Part shown: positions 21,175 through 32,572 of the stretch, piece after piece
Numbering within the stretch: the stretch's first letter is position 1
How the letters are laid out: every line of letters begins with the position of its first letter
Source of the DNA: Phytophthora quininea
Lineage: Eukaryota > Oomycota > Peronosporomycetes > Peronosporales > Peronosporaceae
Direction of reading: 5' to 3'
Assembly (NCBI GenBank): GCA_011947345.1
Contig: JAAVTG010000899.1
Span: 1-40,790, forward strand
Length of the DNA stretch: 40,790 nucleotides
Program-made: the position numbers and the translations under genes
Notes under the pieces: model-generated
Databases searched by the model: none
The model's input: only the letters and a program-made list of their open reading frames with translations
Told to the model about the DNA's origin: nothing

Positions 21175-21507
21175 ATGGAGCTACTAGAGTACGTGGTGGA
21201 AAAATTGCAAGTTGGCGAGCAATCCAGTGGGTTCTTCTCGTGGAGTGATTATCCAAACGATGAAGGAGCCGAGCGAACTTCGAACATAAGTACTTTTATC
21301 GAGCGCCCTGCGTGATCCTACTGGTGAACAGCGATTCTTCGTGAAGGTCAGTCTAAGTACAGCGATTTTCTGTCAACAAGTGATTTGGGTGGGACTACCG
21401 ACCTCATCATTGTTGACAGCAAGGATGACAACGACCTATTCAAGTTGCTATTCGTCATTGAATCAAATAAATATGCGGAATACAATTTTCCTACCTATGA
21501 ACGATAG
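21175..21507 (+). pseudogene. Degenerate nuclease-like fragment, possibly Crinkler-type
   Basis: Two open pieces lie in succession. The first runs from ATG 21175 to TGA 21313 (46 codons) and includes SSGFFSWSDYPNDEGAERTS. The second is open from 21355 to TAG 21505 (50 codons); it has GGTTDLIIVDSKD and LLFVIESNKYAEYNF. A Gly-x-Thr-Asp strand followed by a hydrophobic strand ending in Glu and Lys is the layout of PD-(D/E)XK nuclease folds, which occur in C-termini of oomycete Crinkler effectors. No signal peptide, LFLAK-type header or intact frame is visible, so it appears non-functional. The family link is weak. Confidence 0.3.
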
Positions 21508-21807
21508 ACTCGAGCTGATTGCTGCTAGTGTTCGATAGGGATCCTTCTGCACACCAGTTGCGCTGCTGACGGGTCTGATGTGTGTGTGGTGCTTTTAATG
21601 GTTTACTTCCAATCTGGAAATCGCTAGTGTGGAGCTCGCAATCCCTACGAGCACCGTCAGGTTCATGGAACAGCTTCGACCGGTATTTTGGGCGGTTGGT
21701 AACTGGAATGAACCCCTTTTTCGAAAAAAAATTGCTTTAAAATATCGTTTTACTGTATGCGTGTTTTGCAAACTGATAATTCTTTGCATTCTGATTCCGA
21801 CCCCACG

Positions 21808-22193
21808 ATGAGCACGGGCCGCGTCCGAGTACTGTGCGAGCGCATCATGAGCCGCGGCTACGAGCCGGCAGTGGCTCGCCTCATGGAGACCGTCAAGGCC
21901 ACCGTGCGCGCCCAGCCGGGGCTTCTCTCGGTCGAGACCTACGCTCAGGTGGACGACCAGACTAAGTACGTCGTCTTCTCCGAGGTGCGGCCCCAGTTAT
22001 TTACATAGACAGTAAAGTAGAAGACTGCCACTGACTGTCATTTCTGCAGTGGGAATCCAAGAAGGACTTTGACCAGTGGCTGGCCAGCAAAGATTTTCAG
22101 GACTGCACGCAGCAGATCAACGAGCTGCTGGACGTGCCCGGTCTGCACATGCGCATCTTCAAGACCCCCAAGGACGACATCTTCCTACTCTAG
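21808..22193 (+). CDS. Small ABM-domain (antibiotic biosynthesis monooxygenase fold) protein
   Basis: The fold is a small ferredoxin-like alpha/beta dimer used by quinol monooxygenases and haem-degrading enzymes, among others; the substrate here is unknown. Two exons (21808-21984 and 22050-22193) flank a 65-nt intron (GTGCGG...CTGAC...TGCAG) and give 106 residues. CERIMSRGYEPAVARLMETV, then PGLLSVETYAQ, KYVVFSEWES, KKDFDQWLAS and MRIFKTPKDD follow the strand-helix-strand order of the ABM family, including the Trp near the end of strand 3. No signal or targeting sequence is evident. It sits at the edge of the gene-poor island. Confidence 0.78.
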
Positions 22194-22527
22194 GCAGGAG
22201 TAGTGGATACGTCACTTTTCAGTCGACTAGAAACAACACACACAACATCCCAATGCAGTCTGCTAACGAAGGGTATTTTACTTACTGCGAGATGGATGAC
22301 ACTGCCAATACTGAAGTGCCTTGATGACTGGACGTTGCGGTAGATATATTGCTGTTCATCATGATTGAGGCAGGCATACAGACTTGCTGGTTTCTGCAGA
22401 CGATACTACTTACAAGCAAGTGTGTTGATGCAGCGAAGGCAGCTTCTCCAAGAAGTCCAGAATGTGTGACGTGTGAGAACCGTTATCACCAGGAGACTCG
22501 GAAGCGTCGCGCATTTGGCGAGAGAAG
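22194..22527. other. Intergenic, CCDC40 promoter region
   Basis: There is no credible gene in this 334-bp stretch. It contains the 3' end of the ABM gene and the upstream region of CCDC40. GCATTTGGCG just before the CCDC40 ATG is weakly Inr-like. Confidence 0.4.
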
Positions 22528-25311
22528 ATGGAGACTACAGACCAGGAGGAGTTGACACTGGATGCGGTGACAGACGGCAAGGACGGGTTTGCTTCCGGAG
22601 AGTATGACCCAGCAATTGATGATATCGGCGAGGACCCTGCAGAAAGTGGAGACGACGGAGGAGATGCTGACGAGGACGACAGTGACGACAGCGATGAAAG
22701 CGAAGAAGACGAGGATGAAGAGGACCCAACGCAGACGATCGTGGACATGGGGCGCCATGAGCGCATGCAGCGCATCCAGAAGGTGCTGTACGAGCAGCTC
22801 GTGGGCAATGACGAGCGCATTTCGCTAGAGCTGCGCGAGAAGGAAGAGGAGCTACGACGCGCAAAAGCAGACCGAGAAGACGTTGGTGTGGCGCTGTATG
22901 GCGTCCAGCAACAGCTTGCACAGCTTCAAGTCGCTCTGGAAGGAGCGCATCGTCGACTTACAACCCTGCACGACGAGAGGTTCGCGAGCGAAGACAAGCT
23001 GGATGAATGGAAAGCTAGTGCTGAAGAGAAAAAATGGCGGTTAATCGTCGCCGTGCGCACTTGCAGAAGACACAAGAAGAACTTGACTCGCTGAACATGA
23101 CGCTGCGCCAAGTCGAGAGCTACAATGAAGAGATGAAGCACGAGATCGCACGAACTCAGCGTGCTGCCGAGAAAGCGGAAGAAGACATGACGGCTGCGGA
23201 GAAGGACAAGGTGAAGCAAGATTTGTATATTGACCGCTTGAACGAGCAGGTGAAGTCACTGCAAGACCAACTAGCGGCGAATGGATCGCAACTCAAAACC
23301 CAGCGGATGGAGACACAAGCCGCCCAGGAAACGCTGCGTGAGGCCGCCGAACAAATGGAAGCCGTCGCATTCGAGAAGAAGCAGCTCCTGCAGCAATGGA
23401 AGAGTGCTCTGATTGGCATGCAACAGCGAGACACAGCACTGCAAGCCACACAGAGCGCTATCTCAAAGGTTGGAAGACGAACTCGCGCTTAGTGCCGAGC
23501 TGCGTGGCTATAAGATTTCAATTGAGAAGGCTCAGCAGGCACATGAGACTCTGATTGCTACCATCGAGCGCTTCAATGCCGAGTTACGCTTCGTGGAAGA
23601 GCAGATCGACAATCTCAAAGGCGAACACGAGCGCCTAGCAGCACGCCACGAGATGTTGTCGAAGTCGCTTAAGCAAACGGAGGCTCAGGTGTCGGCAGCT
23701 GAATCTGCTGGTAAGAAGCAGGACCTAGAGGCCCAGCAAGTAGCTCAGCACCTCGAGACGACCCAACGCGAGCGACATCTCCTAGAAGACGAGATCGCAG
23801 CGGAGAAGAACGATCAAACCACCGTGCACAAGGCAGCCCACAACCTTACTAAGGAGACACAGCGTCTGGTGACACGCGTGCACGAAAAAGAAGTGGAGCT
23901 GGCCAATTTGCAGAACGAGATGGCTCGTGTGGGTGTTGACGCCCTAAACGTTCAAAACCACACCGCACAACTTGCAGAGGCGCAGAAAGCACTCGTTGAG
24001 GAATTAAAACGCGATGATCAACGAGTCGAACGCGCAGAATTGGAAATTCGCCAACGCAACGACGAGATCGAGAAAAGATGCTACGGCTGGATAGACTAAA
24101 CAAGAAGTACGAGCAGCTCGTGAGCAAGATGGAGGATGCCGATACAGGCCCGCTGGAAGCGACGATCAAGAATCTAGTGCGCGAAACCAAGCTAGGTCGA
24201 GAGGATAATCTGGCCAAGCAGAAGCAGTGGCTCAGTACTCAGACTGCGCTTGTGCATGCTGCCAGCGAGGCTCAAGAATTAAGTGAGCGTAACCAGGAAC
24301 GCAAAAGCAAGACGAGCGTTCTTGAGCAGAAACAATTGCGACTGCAACATGAACTTCAGGAAATGCAACGCGAACTGCGAGATTTGTCGAATGGGATCGC
24401 GTCGTTGCATGCCGACACTGGCAGGCTGAACGAGCTCATTTCACGCCAAGGCACGCGGCACGACGAGTTACTAAACAGCAACCACGCTCTTGAACTCGAG
24501 TTTACTAGTGAACTGCGTGAGTTGGAAGCAGCATCGGTCGCATTGGGGGCTAGAGCAGGTACGTTACGTCAAGAGAAACAGGAACTGTTGGACCGTGTCG
24601 TTGAAGTGGAGCGTCAGCTCATGCTCTGGGAGAAGATTCAGCTTGAAAAAGAGACCCAAGCAGCTTTGGATCCCGAGGTTGGTCAAGCTGAAGCTCGCAG
24701 CATGGAGAAGGAGATTCACCGCATGCGTCTGCGACTCGAAGCATTGCAACGCAGTCAGGAACAAATGCTGCAGGACATGGAACAAGCTGTGCACAAGCGA
24801 GACCTGATCGCTTTACGCGGTCGAAGCAAAAAGGAACAGGAGGCTGATTTGACCTTTGCTGCGCTCACAGCGAAAGTGTCGACACTGCAAAACCAACTGC
24901 GTAAAAGTGAGCGTGATGCCTCACGTCTGGAAAAAGCATTCGCGCACAAATGGTAGCAGGTGAGGATGTCTCGTTCCAACTGGAGAAGGCTTCAGCCGAG
25001 CTGAAGGTTGATGAAGAGCGAGGACTCGCACTCCAGCGGTCCATCAATGCAGCTCTCTACGATAAACAGCGATACATCGACGCTGCAGCACGCAAGCTGC
25101 GCATGACCAAACGATTCGACTCGCTCTGTCGTGGGGTGAGCAACGGTCCGGCAAACGAAGCTCAAGCAGCTGAAGCTTTGAAAAAGCCGCCGACGGTATT
25201 GAAAAAGTCCGTGCGATTGTGGGTCTCCTGCAGAAACAAAATCCCCACTTGGCTGAGGTTCTGCCGCGTGTGTTGCTGCTTGCTGAAGACCCACCTCCAC
25301 TCGACAAGTAG
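22528..25311 (+). CDS. CCDC40: CCDC40, axonemal 96-nm ruler coiled-coil protein
   Basis: With CCDC39 this protein forms the ruler that sets the 96-nm repeat of motile cilia and places inner dynein arms and the dynein regulatory complex. An acidic N-terminus (about 1-75) precedes near-continuous coiled coil. Landmarks shared with animal CCDC40 are REDVGVALYGVQQQLAQLQ, KQDLYIDRLNEQV, LLQQWKSALIGMQQRD, GPLEATIKNLVRETKL and VERQLMLWEKIQLEKETQ followed by EIHRMRLRL. Five frame breaks occur: runs 23029-23034, 24073-24076, 24948-24950 and 25181-25185 each need one A, and a fifth near 23468 fits one extra or two missing bases. Repaired length is about 928 residues, against about 1140 in humans. The last codons read EDPPPLDK. 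It converges on the next gene, 51 bp away. Confidence 0.92.
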
Positions 25312-25362
25312 CTGGCAGGAAGCACAGTTAAATATGTGTATCTTTTTTCTCTAAACCTTCGT

Positions 25363-26921
25363 TCATCCCTTTCGTCTATCTCGAAGTGCCTCTAGAAAGC
25401 GAGCCAGCATTTCGGCAACGTCTTCAAGCTGCGGAATACCACTTGCGCTTAATGCTTCCTGAAACGCGGCACTCTCAAGTACATGCTTTCATACAAAGTC
25501 AATGTTAGTTCGTATATCGTTTGAGAAATAGCGAGGGCATACTCACTCGATATAGTCCTTTCGAGTTTGCTTTAGCAATGTGAGCACCTGCTTCCCGTTC
25601 GTAGCCTTATCGCTCTCGACAAGTAGATCCAAGAGAGCCACATTCCGCCATAGTGAAAGTATTTGGTCGCCACCAATACTCGCCAACAATTCCTCTCCAC
25701 TCTGTTCGCCATCAAACTCGTCTTCCTGTTCGATGGCGATAGCCACTCGAGATACCGCGATACAAACGCGTTTGAAAAACTTTGGCAGCCACTGCGGAAA
25801 TGTCGAAACTCGCAATAGCAATTGTGCTACCGATGTAGACTGCTCGCGTAGCAATCCTTGAGACCGTTGCTGCTGACACAGTCGGAAATCTTCGTTCTGC
25901 AGGATAGCGTCCAATGCAAGTAGTAAAGCCGACTGTGCATCCAACACGTTCTCACGCAACACTTTAGCGTGCATGTCGGTCTCTTCGTCGCAGTTTTGCT
26001 GTCGGGTATTATAACCCTCCGCGCCGCGAGCAAGTATATCGCCTATAAGTTTGTTCATTCCCAATGAGTCAACTGCACTTGACCATAACTGCACGTCAAA
26101 GCACATGACACCAAGCACGCGAATCACGCCGAGAATGAATTCCAATCGTGCTTCAGCATCAATTCCAGGACGTAAGGGGCGGTCGAGCTGAACAACCAGA
26201 TAGCTAGTTAATCCCGAACAGCCTTCAAGCCGCGACCGGTTCTCAAAGAAAAGGTGTTTCAACTCGTCACAAGACTGGCCAGCAGCCGACAGTTCGTCGA
26301 GCAAGTGAATTCGTTGGTCGTCGTCACATGTTCGGACTAGATCCACTGCAAGCGACTCCAATAGCCCTGCTAGTTCAAGACGTAGATCTCTGGGAGTGTC
26401 AACGGCGGGTGATCGAGGAAGAAGTTGGTTCTGTGAAAGAATTTCAAGATTTGATGTGAACGATGAGAAGTGTAGCTCAAAGATGCAGCAACAAACCTGT
26501 AGGTCGACTCTCAAAGCTCGCGAAATATGAAAGAACAGCTGCGTCTGCGGCTCGAAAGTGGCGAAAAACAACTCGGAATGTTTCTGCTTTGGTTCGCTTC
26601 CTCGCATCTGCAGACAGAACAGTTGACTCGTAGGGAGTAACAGCAATCCACAATGTTTCTTGTTTTCCGGTACGACACGCGATACCGTCGCGATAGTTCC
26701 CAACGATATACGCATGTCGGCTGAAGCTTCGTCTCGACCAGCGAGCGGCACGATAAAAGGGTGTCGCTTGTGAGTGCAAGCAACTGGAATTTCATCGGTG
26801 CGGTGCTCACGACTGCAGCTTCATGATACCTCAACTTTGCAAACTTGTCGCCACCAAGTCTGGAACGCAATCGCTCGAGATCCAGGTGCCGCGGGCGGCA
26901 TAATGTCGGAGCGAACTCCAT
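25363..26921 (-). CDS. Conserved-looking hypothetical protein
   Basis: I do not recognise this protein. ATG 26921 starts MEFAPTLCRPRHLDLERLRS, followed by FAKLRYHEAAVVST and a strand-rich segment up to FFHISRALRVDLQ (about 150 residues), perhaps a PH-like or other beta domain. The rest is helical (LRLELAGLLESLAVDLVRTC, LEFILGVIRVLGVMCFDVQL, AQSALLLALDAILQNEDF) and could be an armadillo-like solenoid. It ends LEDVAEMLARFLEALRDRRK at 25365. Two introns are proposed: near 26431-26496 (GTTTGT...CACAG, phase 0, also open) and near 25495-25550 (GTGAGT...GAAAG). Single-base losses near 26755-26760 and at the last donor are needed. Total is about 490 residues. Confidence 0.65.
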
Positions 26922-27200
26922 TGCGATGGAAGTAGGTTGTTGGGAACTGAGAGATGAATCGTCACCTTGACAAGCATCAGGACTTCGGCAGGTGTTATCC
27001 TGGGTCTATTTCAACACGTTTTGGCCTCGCTTCTTACCTCATTCAACAGATTTTGCTGCTTCAACAACACCAACAACAACGACACAGAGAACTGCAGACT
27101 AGGGCAACATGGAAAGTGATCTAAGCTGGAAGTTATCGAACCGGACGATTTTCTAAAGGCTATCTCGTCGTTTTCTGTAGTATTATATACATCGGACCGC
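26922..27200. other. Intergenic
   Basis: The stretch lies between two minus-strand genes. It holds the 3' region of WDR43/UTP5 and the promoter of the unknown gene. Short CAACAACAACAA-like triplet runs occur near 27060-27090. No gene is seen. Confidence 0.4.
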
Positions 27201-29188
27201 TCATTCGTCCTCCGTCTCGACGTCGTCATCCTCTTCCTCCTCTTCTTCCTCCTCCTCCTGTTCGTCGTCGTGGCTGCTACTGTCGTCGCCGTCAGTACCG
27301 CGTGCCTCCTCTTCACCCTCGTGATAGACGATTGCGGCACGCGTTTCATCTTCTTCCTCGTCGCCGTTGGTGTTCACGTGAATCTGTCCGAGCACCAGAC
27401 TCAGTCGTCCGGCGAGCTTCTGGAGCTGCTCGTGCACTTGCAATCTTGACTCGAGAAGCTGGTAGAGAGCCGATAGACTAGGCACAAGGTCAGGCTGAGC
27501 CACGAGGTAGGCCGTGTGGTGCAGGAGCACTGCACGCAGCCACGGGCACAGACGAGCACAACGGGCAGGCGCACGCTCAAGCTTGCGGACAATCACTTCC
27601 AGCAGAGTCAGCACACGAGATGCCGGGACACGAGCCACGGTTCGTGCCACAACCTTAACGTCACGAGTTCGCAGGCAGTACTCTAGCAGAGCGTTGTCGC
27701 GGGCCTGCAATGCCTGCTCTAACACACTAGCAAGCGATGATGCGTCCGGCTTATCACCGCGGTCCTTATCTTCCGGGGACTCGGCCTCGCGCTCCGCACG
27801 GCTAAGGGCAGCAGTCACGTCACTTTCCACCCGCTCACGCAGATTTTCCACGCGCTCAGCCAGCGTCAGTTCGTTCTCCTCGTCGTCCTCAGCGCTGTCC
27901 AGTTCCTCGAAACTCGTGGTCTCGTCAACAACTGCCATGGAGTTCGCCAGTCCACGACGGTCGCTGAGTGTCGGCACGACAGTCTTCTCGTCTTCAGCCG
28001 TAGCCTCCACTTTCTGTCGCTTGGTGCCGTTCTTGCTGTCCGCATCGGCTCGCTCAGCTGAGAGCAGCAACGCGTCGCTGATCTCTGCGAACTCGAGCTC
28101 CTTCTTCCACTGACTGGGGCGTTATCCTCAACAGCAGAGATCGTTTCAAACACAGGCTTCACCAGTGATCCGCGCGCCACCAAAACCTCCGCCTTCTTGT
28201 CGTCACTTTGGGTGCTCAACTCCGCCAGCAAAACTCCAGCCGACTCGGCTGCCGACAACGTAGGAGGCAGCGGCTTCGATGCCAGCGCCAATTCCGACGC
28301 ATCGCTCACTTGCTGGTACTTGTGGGCCCATAGGAACAACGCCCCAGCGGGAGCCGTAGCGCCAACAAACAGCTCCACCGTCGGCTTGGCAGACTCAGTC
28401 GTCTCCTTCTTGCTCTTCTTGCCCTTCTTGCTTTTCTTAGGCACCACTGTTTCTCCCACTGAAGCACGTGCAAAAATGCCCTCAGCACTATTGGGCAGGC
28501 TCATGGTCAGCGCCGGAGCGTCGTGCTCCGTCAGCTCCAAGTCGTACATGTTGACGAACCGTGCACCAGCAGTAGCTGCCAACAAGAACCTAGACGACGC
28601 CAGTCCATCCTCCACCGATGCGAACCGCAGCTGCGTCACAGCTGAGGACACGCCCGACACGAGCTTGCGGCTCTTCTTGGCCGACGACAAGTCGAAAGTG
28701 CGCAGTGCAGAGCCTCCGACGGCCAGCACCTCTCCGTCTGCTGAGACGGCGAGCGCCGAGGCGCCGCCAGTGCCACAACGGAACTTGCGCTCGACTTGGC
28801 CAGAGCTCACACTCCACTCCAGCACGTGCTTGTCGCTGGAGCTCGAGTAGAGTAACGATCCTTGAGGGTTGAAGGCCAGAGCCCGCACGGCGCCGCTCTG
28901 ACTGGCGTCCTGCAGCGTGTGCTTGACCTCTCCGGCCGCCAGGTCCCACACCACCACGTGGCCATTGCTGGTGCCCAGCGCCAGCAGCCCCAGGCCGCTG
29001 TCTCCGCTGCGCTTCTTGCTCTTGCTCTTGGTCACCTGGGTCCAGGCGGCGCTGGTGTACCGGTAGCTGAGATGGTCCCGCTCCTTGAGCTCCAGTTGCA
29101 GCGAGCCGGAAGCCACGTCCCAGATCTTGAGGCGGCCGTCCTCGGACACGGCCGCGAAGTGCGTCTGCGAGTCGGCGAAGAGCTGCAT
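27201..29188 (-). CDS. WDR43: WDR43/UTP5, small-subunit processome protein
   Basis: This is a nucleolar t-UTP component that couples rDNA transcription with early 18S rRNA processing. WD40 repeats fill about 1-330 (EDGRLKIWDVASGSLQLEL, LALGTSNGHVVVWDLAAGEV, LLYSSSSDKHVLEWSVSSGQ) with a Lys-rich insertion (KKSKKGKKSKKETT). A Utp12-type helical domain follows (SLASVLEQALQARDNALLEY to ESRLQVHEQLQKLAGRL). The tail is a long Glu/Asp/Ser run ending DDDVETEDE. There is one frame break: the GGGG on the plus strand at 28116-28119 needs one more base, after which the length is exactly 662 residues with no introns. The ATG lies only 6 bp after the stop of the upstream IQ gene. Confidence 0.92.
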
Positions 29189-29194
29189 GGTGTG

Positions 29195-30610
29195 CTACAA
29201 CTTGTAGACTACCAGGACGAGGCACCGATGGCAACAATGACCAAATGGCTGGCGTTGACGCAGTGAGAAGATGACTTGACGTTTGTATAGGCATTTAGAA
29301 ATTCTGCGACGTGTGAGAATTTTAAACAAGACGTTGAGCGATGGCGTAGGAGACTTGAAGCGCGATTGCACCGGTGAAGCAGCACGAATTTCGAGATCAT
29401 CGACGGATTTCGAGGAGGTAGAGTCGGTGTGATCTCGTGTGGATGGAGTAGCAGTCGAGTTGGTTACTGCTTGAGACGTCTTCTGTGGTCGAACTGCACG
29501 GAATGTTGCAGGAGCTGCAGCGGTCGCTTCCTCGACTGGAGCTGCCGCGTATGGCAGCAATCGCGTGCGATATCCTCCTCCAACACGCTTAACGGACATC
29601 GGACGTCGTGGTCTGCGAACAGCAGAGCTTTTGGGCGGTGGCTGGGGAAGTTTTACAAGCGAGGAGGCTTCTGTAGACAGTGTACTGGAGGAGGATGTGG
29701 CGTCTGTATGTCGAGTTCTCTCAGCGTCTTCATCGTCCGAGAAGAGGAGGTCGAGGCTGATGCCTCGGCTGATCGCTTCGGCGATAATCTTCTCGTCCGT
29801 TGAGATTTCTTTGGCTGGAGGAGATATCAATACAAGTTCGGTTGGTTTTGAAAGCTCCTCGTCCTCGTCATTCTCTTCGTCTTCTGCCATCGATGTGAGT
29901 GCAGCTTGAGCTCGATTATTATGAAGCATTTGAAGCCGTTTCCGAGCCTGTCGCTGTAAGACTGAAGCAGCTGAATTCATTTCCAGTTCGTGCCTTGCCT
30001 CCATCTCACGAGCTCGACGTTCACGTTCTCGGGCGAAATTCTGTCGACACACGTACGCTTTCATCGCGTGCTGCAACATGGACGCTGCTTGGTTTGACAT
30101 CCGAATTTGCTTCAGGACTCGACTAGTTCGTCTCGCCAGAGCTCCTCGCATTACTCGCTGGACTGTGGTCGCTGCTGCAGATTCACGAGCGCGCTCGTCT
30201 GCTTGCTTGGCTGCCTGTTGCATCTGCCACAGTTGACGTTGTCGCGCGGCTTCACGCTGGGCTCGTCGTTGCCTACGCTTGAGTTCGTCTTCCAAAAGGT
30301 ATTGCTCGCGAGCCTTCAGCTTTTCGAGTTTTTCATGAACAAGCCGTGCTCTCTGAGCTGTGCGTTCCACCACACGCGAGTAGTTCTCCAGCGATCCGTC
30401 CTCGTACATGACGCCGTGAAACTGCGCTGTAAACTTGACACTTCGTGGATGGGAAAACAAGTTCATGGCTCGATGCGAATCGATCTGCACACCGACATTT
30501 CCAGGTCTAGCAGTGAACAACATTGGCAATCTCCATCCCTCGGATGCAGTGGCTGAAATATGGGGACCTGTAAAGCTTGGAGCGCTCATTTCTCCATCTT
30601 GGTTTGCCAT
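29195..30610 (-). CDS. IQ-motif, calmodulin-binding-type protein
   Basis: A scaffold that binds calmodulin or light chains is likely; nothing more specific is supported. The frame of 471 residues has a basic coiled coil (about 80-145: EKLEKLKAREQYLLEDELKR onward), then three IQ-like motifs: about 146-165 (AATTVQRVMRGALARR), 176-194 (ASMLQHAMKAYVCRQNF) and 215-232 (AASVLQRQARKRLQ). An acidic stretch and a Ser/Thr/Pro-rich tail follow. ATG 30610 (MANQDGEMSAPSF) is preferred over an upstream in-frame start. The last 50 or so residues, after PTPSLNVLFKIL, look less coding, so an intron or a base error may hide the true C-terminus. Confidence 0.75.
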   Translation of the reverse strand: MANQDGEMSAPSFTGPHISATASEGWRLPMLFTARPGNVGVQIDSHRAMNLFSHPRSVKFTAQFHGVMYEDGSLENYSRVVERTAQRARLVHEKLEKLKAREQYLLEDELKRRQRRAQREAARQRQLWQMQQAAKQADERARESAAATTVQRVMRGALARRTSRVLKQIRMSNQAASMLQHAMKAYVCRQNFARERERRAREMEARHELEMNSAASVLQRQARKRLQMLHNNRAQAALTSMAEDEENDEDEELSKPTELVLISPPAKEISTDEKIIAEAISRGISLDLLFSDDEDAERTRHTDATSSSSTLSTEASSLVKLPQPPPKSSAVRRPRRPMSVKRVGGGYRTRLLPYAAAPVEEATAAAPATFRAVRPQKTSQAVTNSTATPSTRDHTDSTSSKSVDDLEIRAASPVQSRFKSPTPSLNVLFKILTRRRISKCLYKRQVIFSLRQRQPFGHCCHRCLVLVVYKL

Positions 30611-30738
30611 GAGTGCGCTACCGGCTGGTAAGCAATGAAATACACGCACAGAACTTCTCCATCGTCACAGAGCAAAGCCGTATTTTTGCTCTCCTAATTT
30701 TACATGACAAGCTGATCTTGTCCTCGTGGCGACCACGT

Positions 30739-32572
30739 CTATTGTTCCTTCACTCCAGTTGTCGTTGTTTGTCGATCCTCCTCCTCCTCTCCCTCACTGC
30801 TTTCGTCACCACTCGAGCTTTCTTCCTCGCTCGAAGAGTCGGACGAATCCGAGTCCGAACTGGACGATGAAGACGAGTTCTCGAGCAGACTACACTCGAG
30901 CTCCTCCAAAGCCCAACCAGTGTCTCCTTTCTTGAATGCAGCGATGTGAGCACCAAATTCCTCGCTCACTTGTTGGAGACGTTCGTCATTTACAGACTGA
31001 ATCCACACGCAATAGTCCTGCACGTACAGCGAGTTGAGCAGATACTGCGTCTCGGACTTTTCCACGATCCGGTACAGCGTCAACAACGCACGCAACACCA
31101 CACGCTTCCCACGCTTCAAAATCTCGCTGGCCTCACGAACACAGCGCAGTGCCAAGTCGTACTGCCGCAGGAAAGGGAAAGTGATCATGCGACGCACAGC
31201 AGTCCGCACAATCGAGCGCAAATCGGCGGTCGAATCTAGCCACGAAAGTGTTGGGCTGACGATGCTCACAGTCCACGTAGACTCCACGTCGCTATCGCCT
31301 TGTGTAGTGAGCTGTTCGTAGGCAAACCCAATGAGGATGTCGACCAGTCCGCCAATTACGAGCTTTTCGTCGGGACTACCCTCCGGTAGCAAGAATTCTT
31401 TACGTGGCAGTCGAAGCAGCAACTCCTTCTCTGCATCCGTGAATGAGACGGTTGGCTGCTCAGTGGAACTTGGTTCGATCGACAGCGCGCTGAGATCATA
31501 TCCAACAGACTTGACATCCGAGTTGACCTCGACAATTAGCGGCTTTGACGTCGTCACTTTAGCGATTTTAGGCGCAGCTGCCACCGTTGCTAGCACGGGA
31601 TACTTCCTCCAGAACGGCTCGTATTTCATCGCCAACTCCAAGTACATGTCTTCACCAGCATTGGCAAAGTCCATCAAATACCGCTCAATGTTGAACTGCT
31701 GCTCCTCGGCGGCCTCTCGCAGGATACGACGCTGCTGAGGCTGCAAACGTTCCGGGTCGGGCAACGATAGAATCTCGCTTATCTCGCCATGCCACACGCG
31801 AAAAAGTTGCTGTACGCATTGTTAAATCCGTAGGATGGTGCCAGTTGGGTGACACGTACGCCGAACGAGTCTTCGGCTTCCTCTTTCGCCTCCAGCTTCA
31901 GCGACCCAGTACTCTGCGTCGTCTTCGTCTCAATGCCAAGCAATGACGAGTCCGTTCTCTGCTGACTGCTCACGGTGTCACCGCTTCCATTACTACCGGA
32001 CGGCACCTGAGCGCCGTCAATGAGCGCGTTGAGTCGGTCGCTCTCCTCTTGATAGTCTCCAATTGGCGTAGAACCCGACGACTCTAACACTTCGATCATT
32101 GGCGCATTCCTGCCATCCACTACAGCGTCAGACCTCGTAAATAAAATACTACACAAATGTCGTCGTACCGTTGAGTCTCCGTGTTGACGTCCACCGGTGG
32201 CTTTTGCGGCTGCAGCAGCTTGGTCAGCATGTCCAGGTCTGGGAATTCCTGGCCTGGCTCCTTCTTGGGCAGATGCACCACAATTGTGCCGTTCTCCTGT
32301 CGTATACACTGTCAGTTTGCATCTGTGTTATTGCAAGACAAGAACATAATATATTGCCCGACCTTGTTGGGGTCGTACACGGCTTTGGCCAACTCGTCGT
32401 CCACCACCTCGTGCGGGAAGTGCAGCTTGAGCAAGTACGGCTTGCAGAAGAACGTAAAGTCCAGTCCGTCCACGTAGAACTCCATGTCCGAGACGCGTAC
32501 GAACGGCACGTGCACGTGCACGAACAGCCAATTGGCGTCCTGCGTCACGTGGAACGTGGGCGTTGCCACCAT
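30739..32572 (-). CDS. SHQ1: SHQ1, H/ACA snoRNP assembly chaperone
   Basis: SHQ1 binds dyskerin/Cbf5 as an RNA mimic and protects it during H/ACA snoRNP and telomerase RNP assembly. An N-terminal CS domain (about 1-100: [51 protein letters not shown]) precedes the SHQ1 domain: [53 protein letters not shown] and [12 protein letters not shown]. The C-terminus is a Ser/Asp/Glu run. Three exons: 32572-32363, 32296-32169 and 32109-30739, with introns of 66 and 59 nt. One base is missing in the A-run at 31801-31805. With it the total is 569 residues. Confidence 0.95.

Noticed and set aside
22528..25311. Reading the CCDC40 region as four or five separate small coiled-coil genes, or as a pseudogene
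   Set aside because: The pieces continue one CCDC40 protein in order, and each break but one is fixed by one A in an A-run. The same error type occurs inside RPT6.
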